Source: Croceivirga sp. (GTDB lineage Bacteria > Bacteroidota > Bacteroidia > Flavobacteriales > Flavobacteriaceae). Taken from it: a DNA stretch of 64,000 nucleotides. Location: NCBI GenBank assembly GCA_028284285.1, contig JANQSA010000072.1:62001-126000 (forward strand), read 5' to 3'. The first letter of the stretch is position 1. Every line of letters begins with the position of its first letter. Under the pieces are notes generated by a model, which saw only the letters and a list, made by a program, of their open reading frames with translations, made no database searches and was not told the origin of the DNA. Both the position numbers and the translations under genes were made by a program. Below are positions 24,667-34,421 of this stretch, one piece after another.

Positions 24667-26031
24667 CACAAATGCTTCGGGATGCGCCAGAGGATGAGTG
24701 TCCTGCTTACCGGTTAGCATGTTTTTGACCACAAAGTTACCTGCCTCCAGTTCCTGTTCTCCAACAAGTATCACATAAGGTACCCCGCGCCTGTCCGCAT
24801 ACTTCAATTGCTTTTGCATTTTTGCCGAAGTGGGATACAAATCCGCTTTAACCCCTTTTTTTCGTAATTCGGAAACCAACTGTAAAGCGGCTCTGCTTTC
24901 TGCCGCTCCAAAATTCAAACAAAGGACATCCAAACTTTTCGTTACCGTTTCAGGGAAAAGGTGTAGCGCCTCCAAAACCAAATAAATTCGATCCAAACCA
25001 AAGGAAATTCCGACGCCACTCACGTTTTTCAACCCAAAAATACCGGTAAGGTCATCATACCGGCCACCCCCTCCTATGGAACCCATTTGGACGCCTTCCG
25101 GCGCGCTAACTTCAAAGATGGTACCGGTATAGTAATTGAGCCCCCGGGCCAGGGTAACCTCAATTTGGAGTTGGGTAGCGCTTAGCCCTAAGCTTTCCAC
25201 CAGGCCAAAAATTTCCTCGAGTTCCGCCACACCCTGCCTCCCGATCTCTGAATCGGTGAGGAAGGATTTCAACTGCACCAGTTGTTGTTGGGCATCCCCT
25301 TCCATTTGGAATAAGGGGGCCGCTTTTTGGATGGCGGCCTGGGAAATCCCTTTTTCCAACATCTCGGCTTTAACCTTCTCCTCCCCTATCTTGTCTAACT
25401 TATCCAGGGCTACTGTAAAATCAACCAATACATGTCCGGCCCCTATAACCTCTGTAATACCGGAAAGGATCTTACGGTTGTTCATTTTTATAGTACAACC
25501 TTTTAAGCCCAGATCATTAAACACCGCATCATATAACTGGATAAACTCTACTTCTTGCAACAAGGAGTTGGCCCCCACCACATCCGCATCGCATTGGTAA
25601 AATTCCCTAAAACGTCCTTTTTGGGGGCGATCTGCCCGCCATACCGGCTGGATCTGGTAGCGTTTAAACGGAAAATCAATGTCGTTTTGATGCATGACCA
25701 CATAGCGTGCAAAAGGAACCGTGAGATCGTATCGTAACGCTTTTTCAGAAATCTTTCGCGCCAGGGTATTCGAATTTTTGGAACTATAAGTATCCTCATC
25801 CACTTTGGCCATAAAATCCCCGGAATTTAAAATCTTAAAGATCAAGCGGTCGCCTTCCTCCCCATATTTTCCCAAAAGCGTTTCGGAGTTCTCAAAGCTT
25901 GGCGTCTCTATGGGTTGGAAACCAAAGATCTCAAAATGCTTTTTTATGGTATTAAAGATGTAATTGCGTTTAGCAACTTCAACCGGTGAAAAATCCCGGG
26001 TGCCTTTAGGTATGCTGGGTTTTTGTGGCAT
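24649..26031 (-). CDS. hisS: Histidine--tRNA ligase
   Basis: A 460-residue class II synthetase. Motif 1 region begins after KGTRDFSPVEVAKRNYIF; motif 2 is around FREFYQCDADVVG; histidine-binding LARGLNYYTGTIFE and motif 3 GVGISFGLDRIYLVLE are present, followed by an anticodon-binding C-terminal domain. I start at MPQKPSIPKG (26031). The frame stays open 19 codons upstream, but that extension crosses a palindromic repeat and the predicted -7 promoter element, so it is not coding. Confidence 0.96.
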   Translation of the reverse strand: MPQKPSIPKGTRDFSPVEVAKRNYIFNTIKKHFEIFGFQPIETPSFENSETLLGKYGEEGDRLIFKILNSGDFMAKVDEDTYSSKNSNTLARKISEKALRYDLTVPFARYVVMHQNDIDFPFKRYQIQPVWRADRPQKGRFREFYQCDADVVGANSLLQEVEFIQLYDAVFNDLGLKGCTIKMNNRKILSGITEVIGAGHVLVDFTVALDKLDKIGEEKVKAEMLEKGISQAAIQKAAPLFQMEGDAQQQLVQLKSFLTDSEIGRQGVAELEEIFGLVESLGLSATQLQIEVTLARGLNYYTGTIFEVSAPEGVQMGSIGGGGRYDDLTGIFGLKNVSGVGISFGLDRIYLVLEALHLFPETVTKSLDVLCLNFGAAESRAALQLVSELRKKGVKADLYPTSAKMQKQLKYADRRGVPYVILVGEQELEAGNFVVKNMLTGKQDTHPLAHPEAFVLQLQS

Positions 26032-26047
26032 GCTAAAATTTATTTCG

Positions 26048-26055
26048 CAAATATA
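26048..26055 (-). promoter_or_regulatory. -7 promoter element for hisS
   Basis: On the minus strand TATATTTG matches TAnnTTTG and lies 16 nt upstream of the hisS start. No TTG at the normal -33 spacing. It helps place the start codon at 26031. Confidence 0.45.
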
Positions 26056-26063
26056 AGGAGGAG

Positions 26064-26083
26064 ATTCCCGCCTTCGCGGGAAT
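26064..26083. repeat. Short perfect palindrome of the FPRRRES type
   Basis: ATTCCCGC-CTTC-GCGGGAAT forms an 8-bp perfect stem with a 4-nt loop between hisS and the DUF6495-like gene. Read in frame with hisS it gives SFPRRRESPP, a false peptide familiar from REP-type intergenic repeats in many other bacteria. It is more GC-rich than the sequence around it. Confidence 0.75.
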
Positions 26084-26090
26084 GACAAGT

Positions 26091-26561
26091 TTAATTAATG
26101 ATCTCATCAAACCACTGGTAGAGTTCTCCTTTGGTGATCACTGCTCCCTGCTCAATTAAGGTAAACTTATCTTTATTCTTGTCTTCCGAGTACGCCTTGG
26201 AAGCTGTAAGATATTCTACAAAATCAGACTGCCAGTTCTTTTTGAACCAGCCAAAACCTTCGGGGGTCCGCAAATCAATATTGGGGTTGGCCACTTTCAC
26301 CGAGATTAACTTCATTTCCTTTTCCGTCAGTTGAAACAAATGCATATGACGAGCGGAAATATTTTCCAAATACTTCACTTTGGCCAAAACGCCTTCCCAA
26401 ATCAAATCGCTGAACACATCCAATTCCTCTTCTGCTACCTGAGGGGTATCTTTTTTCAAAGCCGCCCACTCTTCCGCAGTTATGGACTGTGTCGCCAGGA
26501 AGTTGATAAACTCCTGGTGTAATTCTTCCAACTGCTCTTTGCTTAATCTTTTATACTTCAT
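26091..26561 (-). CDS. DUF6495-like conserved protein
   Basis: A 156-residue soluble protein with no signal peptide and no catalytic motif that I recognise. It opens with MKYKRLSKEQLEELHQEFINFL and is rich in acidic and aromatic residues, with GWFKKNWQSDFVEYLTASKAY in the C-terminal half. The pattern fits DUF6495, a Bacteroidota protein of unknown function. It lies between hisS and the Oar-like receptor on the same strand but is separated from each by a hairpin, so it may be transcribed alone. Confidence 0.65.
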   Translation of the reverse strand: MKYKRLSKEQLEELHQEFINFLATQSITAEEWAALKKDTPQVAEEELDVFSDLIWEGVLAKVKYLENISARHMHLFQLTEKEMKLISVKVANPNIDLRTPEGFGWFKKNWQSDFVEYLTASKAYSEDKNKDKFTLIEQGAVITKGELYQWFDEIIN

Positions 26562-26570
26562 AGGAAAACA

Positions 26571-26596
26571 AAAGCCCCGACATCCGTCAGGGCTTT
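26571..26596 (-). terminator. Intrinsic terminator after the Oar-like receptor
   Basis: On the minus strand AAAGCCC and GAC segments pair across a 4-nt loop with one C-A mismatch (26571-26581 with 26586-26596). TTTTGTTTT follows. It lies 19 nt after the receptor stop. Confidence 0.8.
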
Positions 26597-26615
26597 CAAA
26601 ATTACAATGTATTGT

Positions 26616-29600
26616 TTAAAAAATATAGCGTAACCCAAATTGCATTTGCCATCTGGAAGCCACACTAAAATCATCCACAAATGTAGAAGTCTGGGAGGGA
26701 TCAAAACTGTAGATGGGTTCTCCGGTGTTGCCATCTATGGTTACACCTAGGGGTTGAGTGGTTAACGGTAATTCCACTACGCCCCAATCTGAACTGATCA
26801 AATTACCAAAATTCAAGATATCCAAACTCAATTGCAAGGTATTTTTATTATCACCGATCGCACTGAAGTTCAGGTCTTGAAGGATTTTAACATCCCATCT
26901 TCCTCTCCAGGGACTTAGTTGATCGTTTCTTCCCACATATTCACCCCGTCTATCACTCAAATAGTCACTTTGTTGAATAAAGGCTTCAAAGGCATCTCGT
27001 TGTTCTTGAACACTTGGATTGGTTGGGAATTGCGGTGCTGCAAATTGTTGTTGTTGTAGTTCAGACGCTGTGGGCACATAGATAAGGTCATTCGTAAAAG
27101 AGCCATCGCCGTTAATATCCCCGGAATAGGTGTAAGAGAATCTTCCTCCTTCTGCATATTCAAAGAACGCTCCAATGGAAGTACCCCATTTCCCCTTTCC
27201 ATAGGTCCATTGTTTGTTAAATTGTCCGATAAACCGGTGGCGGTTTCCGAACAAACTGGGCGCCAGAGGGGTTTGATTCGCATTGCCGCGAACCGGGTTT
27301 AGATCAAACAAATCACTGGATATCTCAGCGGACATGGAATTCACATCCAGGCTTTCCAGGAAGTTGTAGGCCACCATGGCATACAAATTATTTTGAAATT
27401 GCTTCTGTAGTTTCACGGTCCAGTTAAAAGAGCGGCCTTCATCAATATTGGAAATCACATAGGCATTAGTGGGCCCGCCAAAAACTTGCGCCCTATCCGA
27501 TGGAAGATACACCGGCCGATTATCCGGTCCGGGCAATGTACCTGTAGGGGTCCCTAGTCCAAAATTATAGGTAGTCGCTGCATTCAGGTCTTTGGTAAAA
27601 ATGATGTCTGTGGTAGCAATGATCCCGTTATCAAAGCGATAATCAATGCCCAAATTAGAACGCCACACCTGTGGGAACTGGAAATTAGGATTGGTAGGGG
27701 TGTAAAAGAAGAAATCCGTATTCTGAACCTGGTTTCCTACCCAGACAAAAGGAAATCTTCCGGAAAAGATGCCGCTTCCCCCTCTGATTTGAAAACTTTG
27801 GTCATCCCTGATATCCCAATTAAAGCCTAAACGGGGGGACCAAAGAATCCCATTGTCCGGTAAATCAAAGCTATCCAGGAAAATGGACTCTCCGTTTTCG
27901 TCAAAATACTGGATATCCGGAGCATAACCTCCTCCATCAGCCAACAGGCCTCCTTTTCGATCAATATTCTCCTGAATTAAATCCCGGGTGTTAAAATACA
28001 AAGGCCGGTCCGCTCTGAGACCATAGGTTAGCTTGAAGTTATTCGTAACATCCCATTCATCTTGTACATAAAAGGCCAATTGCCCCACACTGGTCTCCGC
28101 CAAAGCCCATCCGCCGGGTGTTCCGATGGGAACTGCATTGTTGGCGGCAAAAGTGGATTCTGCACTGTTAATGGCGTCTCCAATAAGTCCGCTATCCACA
28201 GCATCCAAAAAGGATTGTACGTTTGGAAAATCAGCAAAAACGCCTACAGCACCCCGATCATCCGCGAAGAAATAGGCCCCCAGGTTAAAGGAGTTAAAGA
28301 AATCAAATTTTTCATAGGAAAATCCAACGGTTACGGTATGATCCCCTGAAAAGAAGCTAAGGTTATTGGTTAATTGAAAGACATCTTGTTCCAGTCGGTT
28401 ATTGATGGAAAAAGGTTCATGACCTGCTACGATAGCCCTTACCCCATCTTGTTGGATATTAATGGCAGGCGCTGGGCTTGAGAAAGGATTTCTAAAATCA
28501 TTAAAGCTGGTATAGCCTACCTGTAGTTTATTAACCGCAGTACCCTCTCCAAGGGTAGAGTTTAATTCCGCCAAAAACGAGTTTATTTCGTTGTTGATCT
28601 CATATCCACTATTGGCAAACTGTAGCGTAATAGCATCGGGTCCCCTACGACCAATAGCCAATTCATTTGCGGGTAAATCCCTGCTGGCATTCAGGAAGTT
28701 GTAAATCAGGGCCAGCCGATTGTTATCGTTAATATTCCAATCCAGTTTTAAAATTCCTTTGGTGGACTCCGAATCCAGAAGGTAGCCTTCAAAGGGACCC
28801 GTTTGGTAACCTAATCCGCCTAAAGCATCGGAAACCAGTTGTAGATCTGTAGCACTTACCCGTGATACATTGTTCCCCCCTTGTCCTCGATCGGCAAAAA
28901 AGTTGGAACCCAGATCCTCACGATCATCCACCTCAAAGTTGGCGAAAAAGAAGAGTTTGTTCTTTACAATAGGCCCTCCAATGCTGATACCGTATTGAGT
29001 TTGGGTCAGGTCCGGCACAAAAATGTCTTCTCCGGATACTTTACCTCCGGTTAAATCCTGATTCCTAAAAAACCCGTACACCGTTCCCCTAAATTCATTG
29101 GTACCGCTCTTTGTCACGGCATTCACTGCAGCCCCGGTAAAGCCGGCTTGCCTTACGTCATAAGGGGCAAGGGATACTTGGATTTGATCAATAGCATCCA
29201 GGGAAATAGGTTGCGCATTGGATTGACCTCCAGGAGTGGGTGCATCCAGACCAAAAGGGTTGTTGAAGATAGATCCATCCAGCGAGAAGTTGTTAAACTG
29301 GTTGTTACGTCCCCCGAACGAAATCCCATCTGAGGTAGGCTCCAGTCGGGTGAAATCTGACTGAGATCTGGTGATTGTCGGTAATCGCCTCAGTTCTCTG
29401 TTCCCCAAGCTGGTCTCTGAACCGGTTCGGTCACTTCCAAAAGTACCGCTACGGTCCGAGACAACCACTACTTCGTCAAGTAGTTGACTTTCTGAGACCA
29501 ACTGGGAATTCAAATTAAATGTTTTACCTAACGACAGAAATATCCCGGTCTCCTTTTGTTCTTTAAATCCTATATAGGAAATGGTAACGTCATACGGCCC

Positions 29601-29819
29601 CCCTACCCTAAGGTTCAAAAGATTGTAACGTCCATCTTCGTTGGTGATGGCTCCGTAACGTGTTCCTGTGGGAGTATGCACGGCGACAACGTTTGCCCCT
29701 AATAAAGGAACTCCCTGATCGTCTCTGACTTCTCCCCTAATGTTTGAGGTGGTAACCTGGGAAAAACCCGATGCAATAACAAGCACCAGGGCAAGCCCGG
29801 CAAGCAAAATTTGTTTCAT
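26616..29819 (-). CDS. Oar-like TonB-dependent receptor
   Basis: A 1067-residue outer-membrane protein. A signal peptide (QILLAGLALVLVIASGFSQ) is followed by a CarboxypepD_reg domain (NIRGEVRDDQGVPLLGANVV), then a plug with LPTITRSQSDFTRLEP and the barrel, whose features (APYDVRQAGFTGAAVNAVTKSGTN split by turns) are typical of Oar family proteins. The C-terminus ends in a beta-strand with Phe (LRYIF). Oar proteins were first linked to adventurous gliding and development in Myxococcus; in flavobacteria they are common and their substrates are mostly unknown. Start at 29819 begins the signal peptide. No partner lipoprotein gene is adjacent. Confidence 0.92.
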   Translation of the reverse strand: MKQILLAGLALVLVIASGFSQVTTSNIRGEVRDDQGVPLLGANVVAVHTPTGTRYGAITNEDGRYNLLNLRVGGPYDVTISYIGFKEQKETGIFLSLGKTFNLNSQLVSESQLLDEVVVVSDRSGTFGSDRTGSETSLGNRELRRLPTITRSQSDFTRLEPTSDGISFGGRNNQFNNFSLDGSIFNNPFGLDAPTPGGQSNAQPISLDAIDQIQVSLAPYDVRQAGFTGAAVNAVTKSGTNEFRGTVYGFFRNQDLTGGKVSGEDIFVPDLTQTQYGISIGGPIVKNKLFFFANFEVDDREDLGSNFFADRGQGGNNVSRVSATDLQLVSDALGGLGYQTGPFEGYLLDSESTKGILKLDWNINDNNRLALIYNFLNASRDLPANELAIGRRGPDAITLQFANSGYEINNEINSFLAELNSTLGEGTAVNKLQVGYTSFNDFRNPFSSPAPAINIQQDGVRAIVAGHEPFSINNRLEQDVFQLTNNLSFFSGDHTVTVGFSYEKFDFFNSFNLGAYFFADDRGAVGVFADFPNVQSFLDAVDSGLIGDAINSAESTFAANNAVPIGTPGGWALAETSVGQLAFYVQDEWDVTNNFKLTYGLRADRPLYFNTRDLIQENIDRKGGLLADGGGYAPDIQYFDENGESIFLDSFDLPDNGILWSPRLGFNWDIRDDQSFQIRGGSGIFSGRFPFVWVGNQVQNTDFFFYTPTNPNFQFPQVWRSNLGIDYRFDNGIIATTDIIFTKDLNAATTYNFGLGTPTGTLPGPDNRPVYLPSDRAQVFGGPTNAYVISNIDEGRSFNWTVKLQKQFQNNLYAMVAYNFLESLDVNSMSAEISSDLFDLNPVRGNANQTPLAPSLFGNRHRFIGQFNKQWTYGKGKWGTSIGAFFEYAEGGRFSYTYSGDINGDGSFTNDLIYVPTASELQQQQFAAPQFPTNPSVQEQRDAFEAFIQQSDYLSDRRGEYVGRNDQLSPWRGRWDVKILQDLNFSAIGDNKNTLQLSLDILNFGNLISSDWGVVELPLTTQPLGVTIDGNTGEPIYSFDPSQTSTFVDDFSVASRWQMQFGLRYIF

Positions 29820-29864
29820 AATGTTCTCTGTTAAGTAATGTTCAAGCAATTGCAAACATAATGC

Positions 29865-29894
29865 AAAAAAAAGAGCTGCGCATGCGCAGCTCTT
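29865..29894 (-). terminator. Intrinsic terminator after rplI
   Basis: A perfect 24-nt palindrome AAGAGCTGCGCATGCGCAGCTCTT split at its centre (29871-29894) is followed on the minus strand by a run of T. It closes the rpsF-rpsR-rplI operon, 27 nt after the rplI stop. Confidence 0.9.
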
Positions 29895-29921
29895 AACAAG
29901 TTGTTAACGAAAATATAAGCT

Positions 29922-30374
29922 TTATTTTGCCTCTGCAATTACTTCAAATGGAAAATCGATTACCACCTCACGATGCAAGCGTATTTTTGCGTTGTAGGGG
30001 CCGGTTCGTTTAATAATACCGCCCTGAATCGTAATAAACTTTCTATCAATGCTTTCCCCTGCTTTGGAGATCGCCTCTGAAAGATCAATATTGGATACCG
30101 ATCCAAAAAGTTTATCCCCGGCGCCTACCTTAGCCGGAATTTTTATTTCCAACGCTTTTAGCGTATCCGCAATCTTCTGCGCATCATCTATTAGCTTTTG
30201 TTCTCTATGGGCCCGTTGTTTCAAATTCTCTGCCAGCACCTTTTTAGCTGAAGGGGTGGCCAGGGTAGCCAAACCCTGAGGTATAAGAAAGTTTCTCCCA
30301 TATCCGGGTTTTACGGTAACAATATCGTCTTTGAAGCCCAGATCCTGTACGTCCTGTTTTAGTATTAATTCCAT
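29922..30374 (-). CDS. rplI: 50S ribosomal protein L9
   Basis: A 150-residue L9 with the N-terminal domain MELILKQDVQDLGFKDDIV and the conserved VKPGYGRNFLIPQGLA, a long connecting helix, and a C-terminal domain (KVGAGDKLFGSVSNIDL). Normal length; last gene of the rpsF-rpsR-rplI operon. Confidence 0.98.
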   Translation of the reverse strand: MELILKQDVQDLGFKDDIVTVKPGYGRNFLIPQGLATLATPSAKKVLAENLKQRAHREQKLIDDAQKIADTLKALEIKIPAKVGAGDKLFGSVSNIDLSEAISKAGESIDRKFITIQGGIIKRTGPYNAKIRLHREVVIDFPFEVIAEAK

Positions 30375-30386
30375 GCCCTTTCGTTT

Positions 30387-30683
30387 TTATTTTAACATAT
30401 CCCCTACATACGGCATCAACGCGAGGTGACGCGCCCGCTTTACCGCCTGGGCCACTTTGCGCTGATACTTTAAGGAAGTACCGGTTAATCTTCTGGGTAA
30501 TAATTTTCCCTGTTCATTCACCAGCTTCATTAAAAAGTCAGGATCTTTATAATCAATATACTTGATACCCGCCTTTTTGAAACGGCAATATTTTTTTTGC
30601 TTGCTGGTTTCAATATTCAATGGGGTTAAATATCGGATCTCCCCATCTTTCTTGGCTTTTGCTTGTTGTTCTATGGATGACAT
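30387..30683 (-). CDS. rpsR: 30S ribosomal protein S18
   Basis: A 98-residue S18 with the core [56 protein letters not shown] (read in segments). The N-terminal 25 residues are longer than in E. coli, as usual in Bacteroidota. Lies 4 nt after rpsF and 12 nt before rplI. Confidence 0.98.
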   Translation of the reverse strand: MSSIEQQAKAKKDGEIRYLTPLNIETSKQKKYCRFKKAGIKYIDYKDPDFLMKLVNEQGKLLPRRLTGTSLKYQRKVAQAVKRARHLALMPYVGDMLK

Positions 30684-30687
30684 ATGC

Positions 30688-31026
30688 CTATGCTTTTGCT
30701 TTTAGTTTATCTCTTCTTTTCTCTGCCCAAGCAATAGCATGCTTGTCCAATTTCACCGTTAAAAAACGCATAATGCGTTCGTCTCGCCTAAATTCCACCT
30801 CATAGGGGGCAATTGCCTCACCTGGGGCGGTAAATTCAAATAAGTGGTAGAAGCCACTTTTTTTGTGTTGAATGGGATAGGCCAGTTTTTTTAGCCCCCA
30901 GTCTTCTTTGGCCACCATTTTAGCGCCATGCTTAACCAAGAAATCTTCAAATTTCTTTACTGTTTCCTCTATCTGGGTCTCAGATAGAACGGGATTTAAA
31001 ATGAAAACAGTTTCATAATGATTCAT
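30688..31026 (-). CDS. rpsF: 30S ribosomal protein S6
   Basis: A 112-residue S6 starting [16 protein letters not shown]. Conserved [20 protein letters not shown] and [19 protein letters not shown] are visible. I start at 31026; the open frame extends eight codons further to a Met that is not conserved. First gene of the operon, 22 nt downstream of a well-formed promoter. Confidence 0.97.
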   Translation of the reverse strand: MNHYETVFILNPVLSETQIEETVKKFEDFLVKHGAKMVAKEDWGLKKLAYPIQHKKSGFYHLFEFTAPGEAIAPYEVEFRRDERIMRFLTVKLDKHAIAWAEKRRDKLKAKA

Positions 31027-31047
31027 ATTATTGTTTTTTAAGGAGCG

Positions 31048-31078
31048 CAAAAGTAAACATATTTACTGCTTCTAACAA
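31048..31078 (-). promoter_or_regulatory. Promoter of rpsF-rpsR-rplI
   Basis: On the minus strand TTG (31076-31078), a 20-nt spacer and TACTTTTG (31048-31055) fit the flavobacterial consensus TTG-N17-23-TAnnTTTG exactly. This is the best-formed promoter in the window. Confidence 0.8.
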
Positions 31079-31259
31079 GAAAAAGCAGTATTGTTCGTTA
31101 TTCGATTAAGAAGTTATTAACAATTAAAACCAAAACAAACCTACATCATGCGTTACGTCAAATACACAACAGAAACTACCATGTTTACATCTTTTGTTGT
31201 AGTTTATCTGGTTATTTATGTAATTTGCCGATGATTTAACCCCACAAATCGCCCCTTTT

Positions 31260-31952
31260 ATGAAACTTAAAAGTATTATTGTAGACGACTCTTCCATGCA
31301 GCGAATGGCTGTGGCAAAGTTGGTCAACAATCACCCTCATCTTGCCCTGGTTGCAGAATACAGCAATGCTATTGAAGCAAAAAACGGATTAAAGACCCAT
31401 GAGGTAGATCTGATCTTTTTGGATGTAGAAATGCCTATCATAAGTGGATTTGACCTCCTGGAAGCATTGGAGAATCCTCCTCAGGTAATTTTAATTACCG
31501 GTAAACCGGATTATGCTTTAAAAGCTTTTGATTATGATGTAACGGATTACCTTCATAAACCCATTACTTTGGCAAGGTTTGAGGCCTCTGTAAAACGCGC
31601 TGTAACAAAGTATGAGCAAATGCACCGATCCGATGAGGATGAGGAGCATATTTTTGTAAAGAGCAATCTTAAAAAGCGTAAAGTAATCCTTAATGATATT
31701 AAATGGATTGAAGCGCTTGGGGATTACATTAAGTTGGTAACCGATGAGGCCAATATTGTCATCCTATCCACCATGAAATCCTTTGAGAAGCAACTGCCTT
31801 CTGAAAAGTTTTTAAGGATACACAAGTCGTACATTGTAAATCTGGAAAAGATAGAAAAATTCAACAGTAAAAATGTTGAAGTAGGTGGGCGCCAAATCCC
31901 CCTAAGTCGGAACAAAAAGACCGAGTTGGCGGAAGCCCTGGCAAACGTATAA
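31260..31952 (+). CDS. LytTR-family response regulator (orphan)
   Basis: A 230-residue regulator with an N-terminal receiver domain (SIIVDDSSMQRMAV, phospho-acceptor Asp in LIFLDVEMP, Lys in YLHKP) and a C-terminal LytTR DNA-binding domain (WIEALGDYIKLVT, FLRIHKSYIVNLEKIEKF). No histidine kinase gene is adjacent; neighbours are the ribosomal operon (divergent) and priA (convergent, 2 nt apart). Its kinase must lie elsewhere. Confidence 0.92.
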   Translation: MKLKSIIVDDSSMQRMAVAKLVNNHPHLALVAEYSNAIEAKNGLKTHEVDLIFLDVEMPIISGFDLLEALENPPQVILITGKPDYALKAFDYDVTDYLHKPITLARFEASVKRAVTKYEQMHRSDEDEEHIFVKSNLKKRKVILNDIKWIEALGDYIKLVTDEANIVILSTMKSFEKQLPSEKFLRIHKSYIVNLEKIEKFNSKNVEVGGRQIPLSRNKKTELAEALANV

Positions 31953-31954
31953 GT

Positions 31955-34417
31955 CTAAATGTGGTCAACATTATAGACCACTCTTACACTTTTAAAATTA
32001 GCAATAGCATCAAATGATTGTTGAATCCTTTTGATGCTTTTTTTTGCTTTATAAACACCTTCCCCTGCGGATAGCTTTATCAAAATGTTCTTCAGATACA
32101 AATTCCTTATCCGGGATATCGTTGGGTACTCAGGGCCTAGAACCTGAGCCCGAAGTACATTCTTTAGCGATTTGGCGAACCAATCACTTGCCGCATTCAA
32201 TTTGTTGAAATCCCGATCTTTAAGGGTAATCTTAATAATCTTTACATGAGGTGGATAGTGGAACTGTTCCCGTTCATAGGTCTGATCGGTAAAAAAAGCT
32301 GAATAATCATGGGTAGACACCTGTTGCAGAATCCTGTGGTAGGGATTATACGTCTGGATAAGCACTGTCCCCCTTTTTTCGGTCCTTCCTGCCCTACCTG
32401 CGACCTGGACCATAAGCTGAAAACTTCTTTCATGAGAACGGTAGTCCGGGAAGTTCAACAGGGAATCCGCATTCATAATACCCACCAGGCCCACATTTCT
32501 AAAATCCAATCCTTTCGTAACCATTTGCGTGCCTACCAGGATGTCTGTTTCCATAGCTTCAAATGCGGCAATCAGTTTGTGATACCCATATTTTCCCCGT
32601 GTTGTATCCAAATCCATCCTGGCCACTTTGGCCTCGGGAAAAAGCTCGGAAAGTTCCTGTTGGATTTGTTCGGTACCAAAACCTTTGGTATCCAGGGTGG
32701 TATTGCCACAAGCCGGACAACTCAATAGCATTGCCATATGATATCCACAGTAGTGACAGCGTAATTCCCGCTTTTGCTGATGATAGGTTAAACTCACATC
32801 ACAATTTGGGCATTGCACCGCATGTCCACATGTCGTACATTCCAGGACAGGCGCAAATCCCCGTCTGTTCTGGAAAAGAATAATCTGATCTTTCCGGGCA
32901 AGCGTTTGTCGTATAGCGGATACCAGCTGTTCCGAAAAGTGACCCTGCATTTGTTTCTTTTTATGAGATTCCTTGAGGTCTACCAACCTGATCTCCGGCA
33001 TGAGCACCTCGCCAAAACGTCTGGGGATCTCTGCTAGGCCATATTTGCCATTCCTGGCATTTTGATAGCTCTCAATACTGGGGGTTGCGGAGCCCAGAAG
33101 ACAATTCGCTCCATGCATACCGGCCAGGACCATAGCAGCATCCCTGGCATGATATCTGGGTGCGGGATCAAATTGTTTAAAAGATTGTTCATGCTCCTCA
33201 TCTACTACCACCAAGCCCAAATTGGAAAACGGAAGAAAAATGGCCGATCTTGCTCCAATAACCACCTGGGCTTTGGGGTTATTGCTCGATACATTTCGCC
33301 ACACTTCTACCCTTTCGTTAAGCGTGTACCGGGAATGATACACGGCCACCTGGTTGCCAAAATATTTTTTAAGACGACCAATGAGTTGAGTGGTAAGCGC
33401 AATTTCGGGAAGTAAATACAATACTTGCTTTCCCCTATCTAAAGCGTCCTGGATAAGGGTTATATACAATTCGGTCTTCCCGGAAGAAGTAACACCGTGA
33501 AGTAAACCGATCTTTTTGGCATTAAAAGATCTGACTATGGCATCCAGGGCTTTCTCCTGCAACTCATTTAATTGAATAGTTCCCGGATCTTTTTCCCTGG
33601 GGGCGTACTGAATCCTGTCCGTTTGTAACTGATATTCTTCAAAAACCTGCCTGGCGACCAGGGCTTTAAGGACTCCCTTTGACACTCCGCTTTCTTTTTC
33701 AAATTCGGCAACTTGGATCGGTTTCTTTTCCAACCCCCAACGACCAAAATAAGATAGGACCGCTTTGGTTTGTTTCGGCGCACGCTGTAAATCTTCTAAA
33801 AGCCCCTCAAGCGCTTTTTCCGATTCATATTTTGGGTGGAGCTTAAGGTATTTGATGATCTTTGGGGTATACTTTTCATGTAACGCTTCCTTTAGTTGTA
33901 CCACTCCTTTTTGAACTAAACCGTTGATCAGGGGCAGAATCCGCTTTCTACCCGTAATCCCCATTACATCTTTTATCTGAAGGACGCTTTGATGGTGAAG
34001 GGCTTCTACTACCAAAAACTCATCATCACTCAAGGTTTTGTGATCCACCCTATCCAGGTTATCCGCCAGGATCTGGGTTTCGCTTTCGAGTAGCAAAGAG
34101 CCGGGTAGTGCCGCTCTAACTACTTCGCCCAGCGTGCACATATAGTACGAGGCTATCCATTCCCAATGTTTTAATTGAAGGGGATGTAGCAACGGGCTGG
34201 TATCCAATAGGTCATGAATTTCCTTTGCCTCATAAGCTGCCGGGGGAACAGTATGCGTTGCATAGGCAATAGCCGTATAGATCTTGGCTTTTCCAAAAGG
34301 TACGGCCACCCGCATACCCGATTGGATTGCTTCTGCTTCCCCGGGCGATATTCGGTATGTGAACTTTCGTTCTACCGGAATAGGGAGAACGACATCTAAG
34401 AAATGCTGCATTTTCAC
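31955..34417 (-). CDS. priA: Primosomal protein N' (replication restart helicase PriA)
   Basis: An 820-residue superfamily 2 helicase that reloads the replisome at stalled forks. It has an N-terminal 3'-DNA-binding domain (FLDVVLPIPVERKFTYRI), Walker A HGVTSSGKTELY, a DEEH box (VVVDEEHEQSF), and cysteine pairs of the two zinc sites (CTTCGHAVQCPNC and CHYCG...CPACG). The helicase C-terminal motif QVAGRAGR is present. Start could be Met1 or Met3. Length is normal. Confidence 0.97.
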   Translation of the reverse strand: MKMQHFLDVVLPIPVERKFTYRISPGEAEAIQSGMRVAVPFGKAKIYTAIAYATHTVPPAAYEAKEIHDLLDTSPLLHPLQLKHWEWIASYYMCTLGEVVRAALPGSLLLESETQILADNLDRVDHKTLSDDEFLVVEALHHQSVLQIKDVMGITGRKRILPLINGLVQKGVVQLKEALHEKYTPKIIKYLKLHPKYESEKALEGLLEDLQRAPKQTKAVLSYFGRWGLEKKPIQVAEFEKESGVSKGVLKALVARQVFEEYQLQTDRIQYAPREKDPGTIQLNELQEKALDAIVRSFNAKKIGLLHGVTSSGKTELYITLIQDALDRGKQVLYLLPEIALTTQLIGRLKKYFGNQVAVYHSRYTLNERVEVWRNVSSNNPKAQVVIGARSAIFLPFSNLGLVVVDEEHEQSFKQFDPAPRYHARDAAMVLAGMHGANCLLGSATPSIESYQNARNGKYGLAEIPRRFGEVLMPEIRLVDLKESHKKKQMQGHFSEQLVSAIRQTLARKDQIILFQNRRGFAPVLECTTCGHAVQCPNCDVSLTYHQQKRELRCHYCGYHMAMLLSCPACGNTTLDTKGFGTEQIQQELSELFPEAKVARMDLDTTRGKYGYHKLIAAFEAMETDILVGTQMVTKGLDFRNVGLVGIMNADSLLNFPDYRSHERSFQLMVQVAGRAGRTEKRGTVLIQTYNPYHRILQQVSTHDYSAFFTDQTYEREQFHYPPHVKIIKITLKDRDFNKLNAASDWFAKSLKNVLRAQVLGPEYPTISRIRNLYLKNILIKLSAGEGVYKAKKSIKRIQQSFDAIANFKSVRVVYNVDHI

Positions 34418-34421
34418 AAAG

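Noticed and set aside
26032..26088. N-terminal extension of hisS by 19 codons
   Set aside because: The extension crosses a palindromic repeat and a -7 promoter element and is not found in the family.
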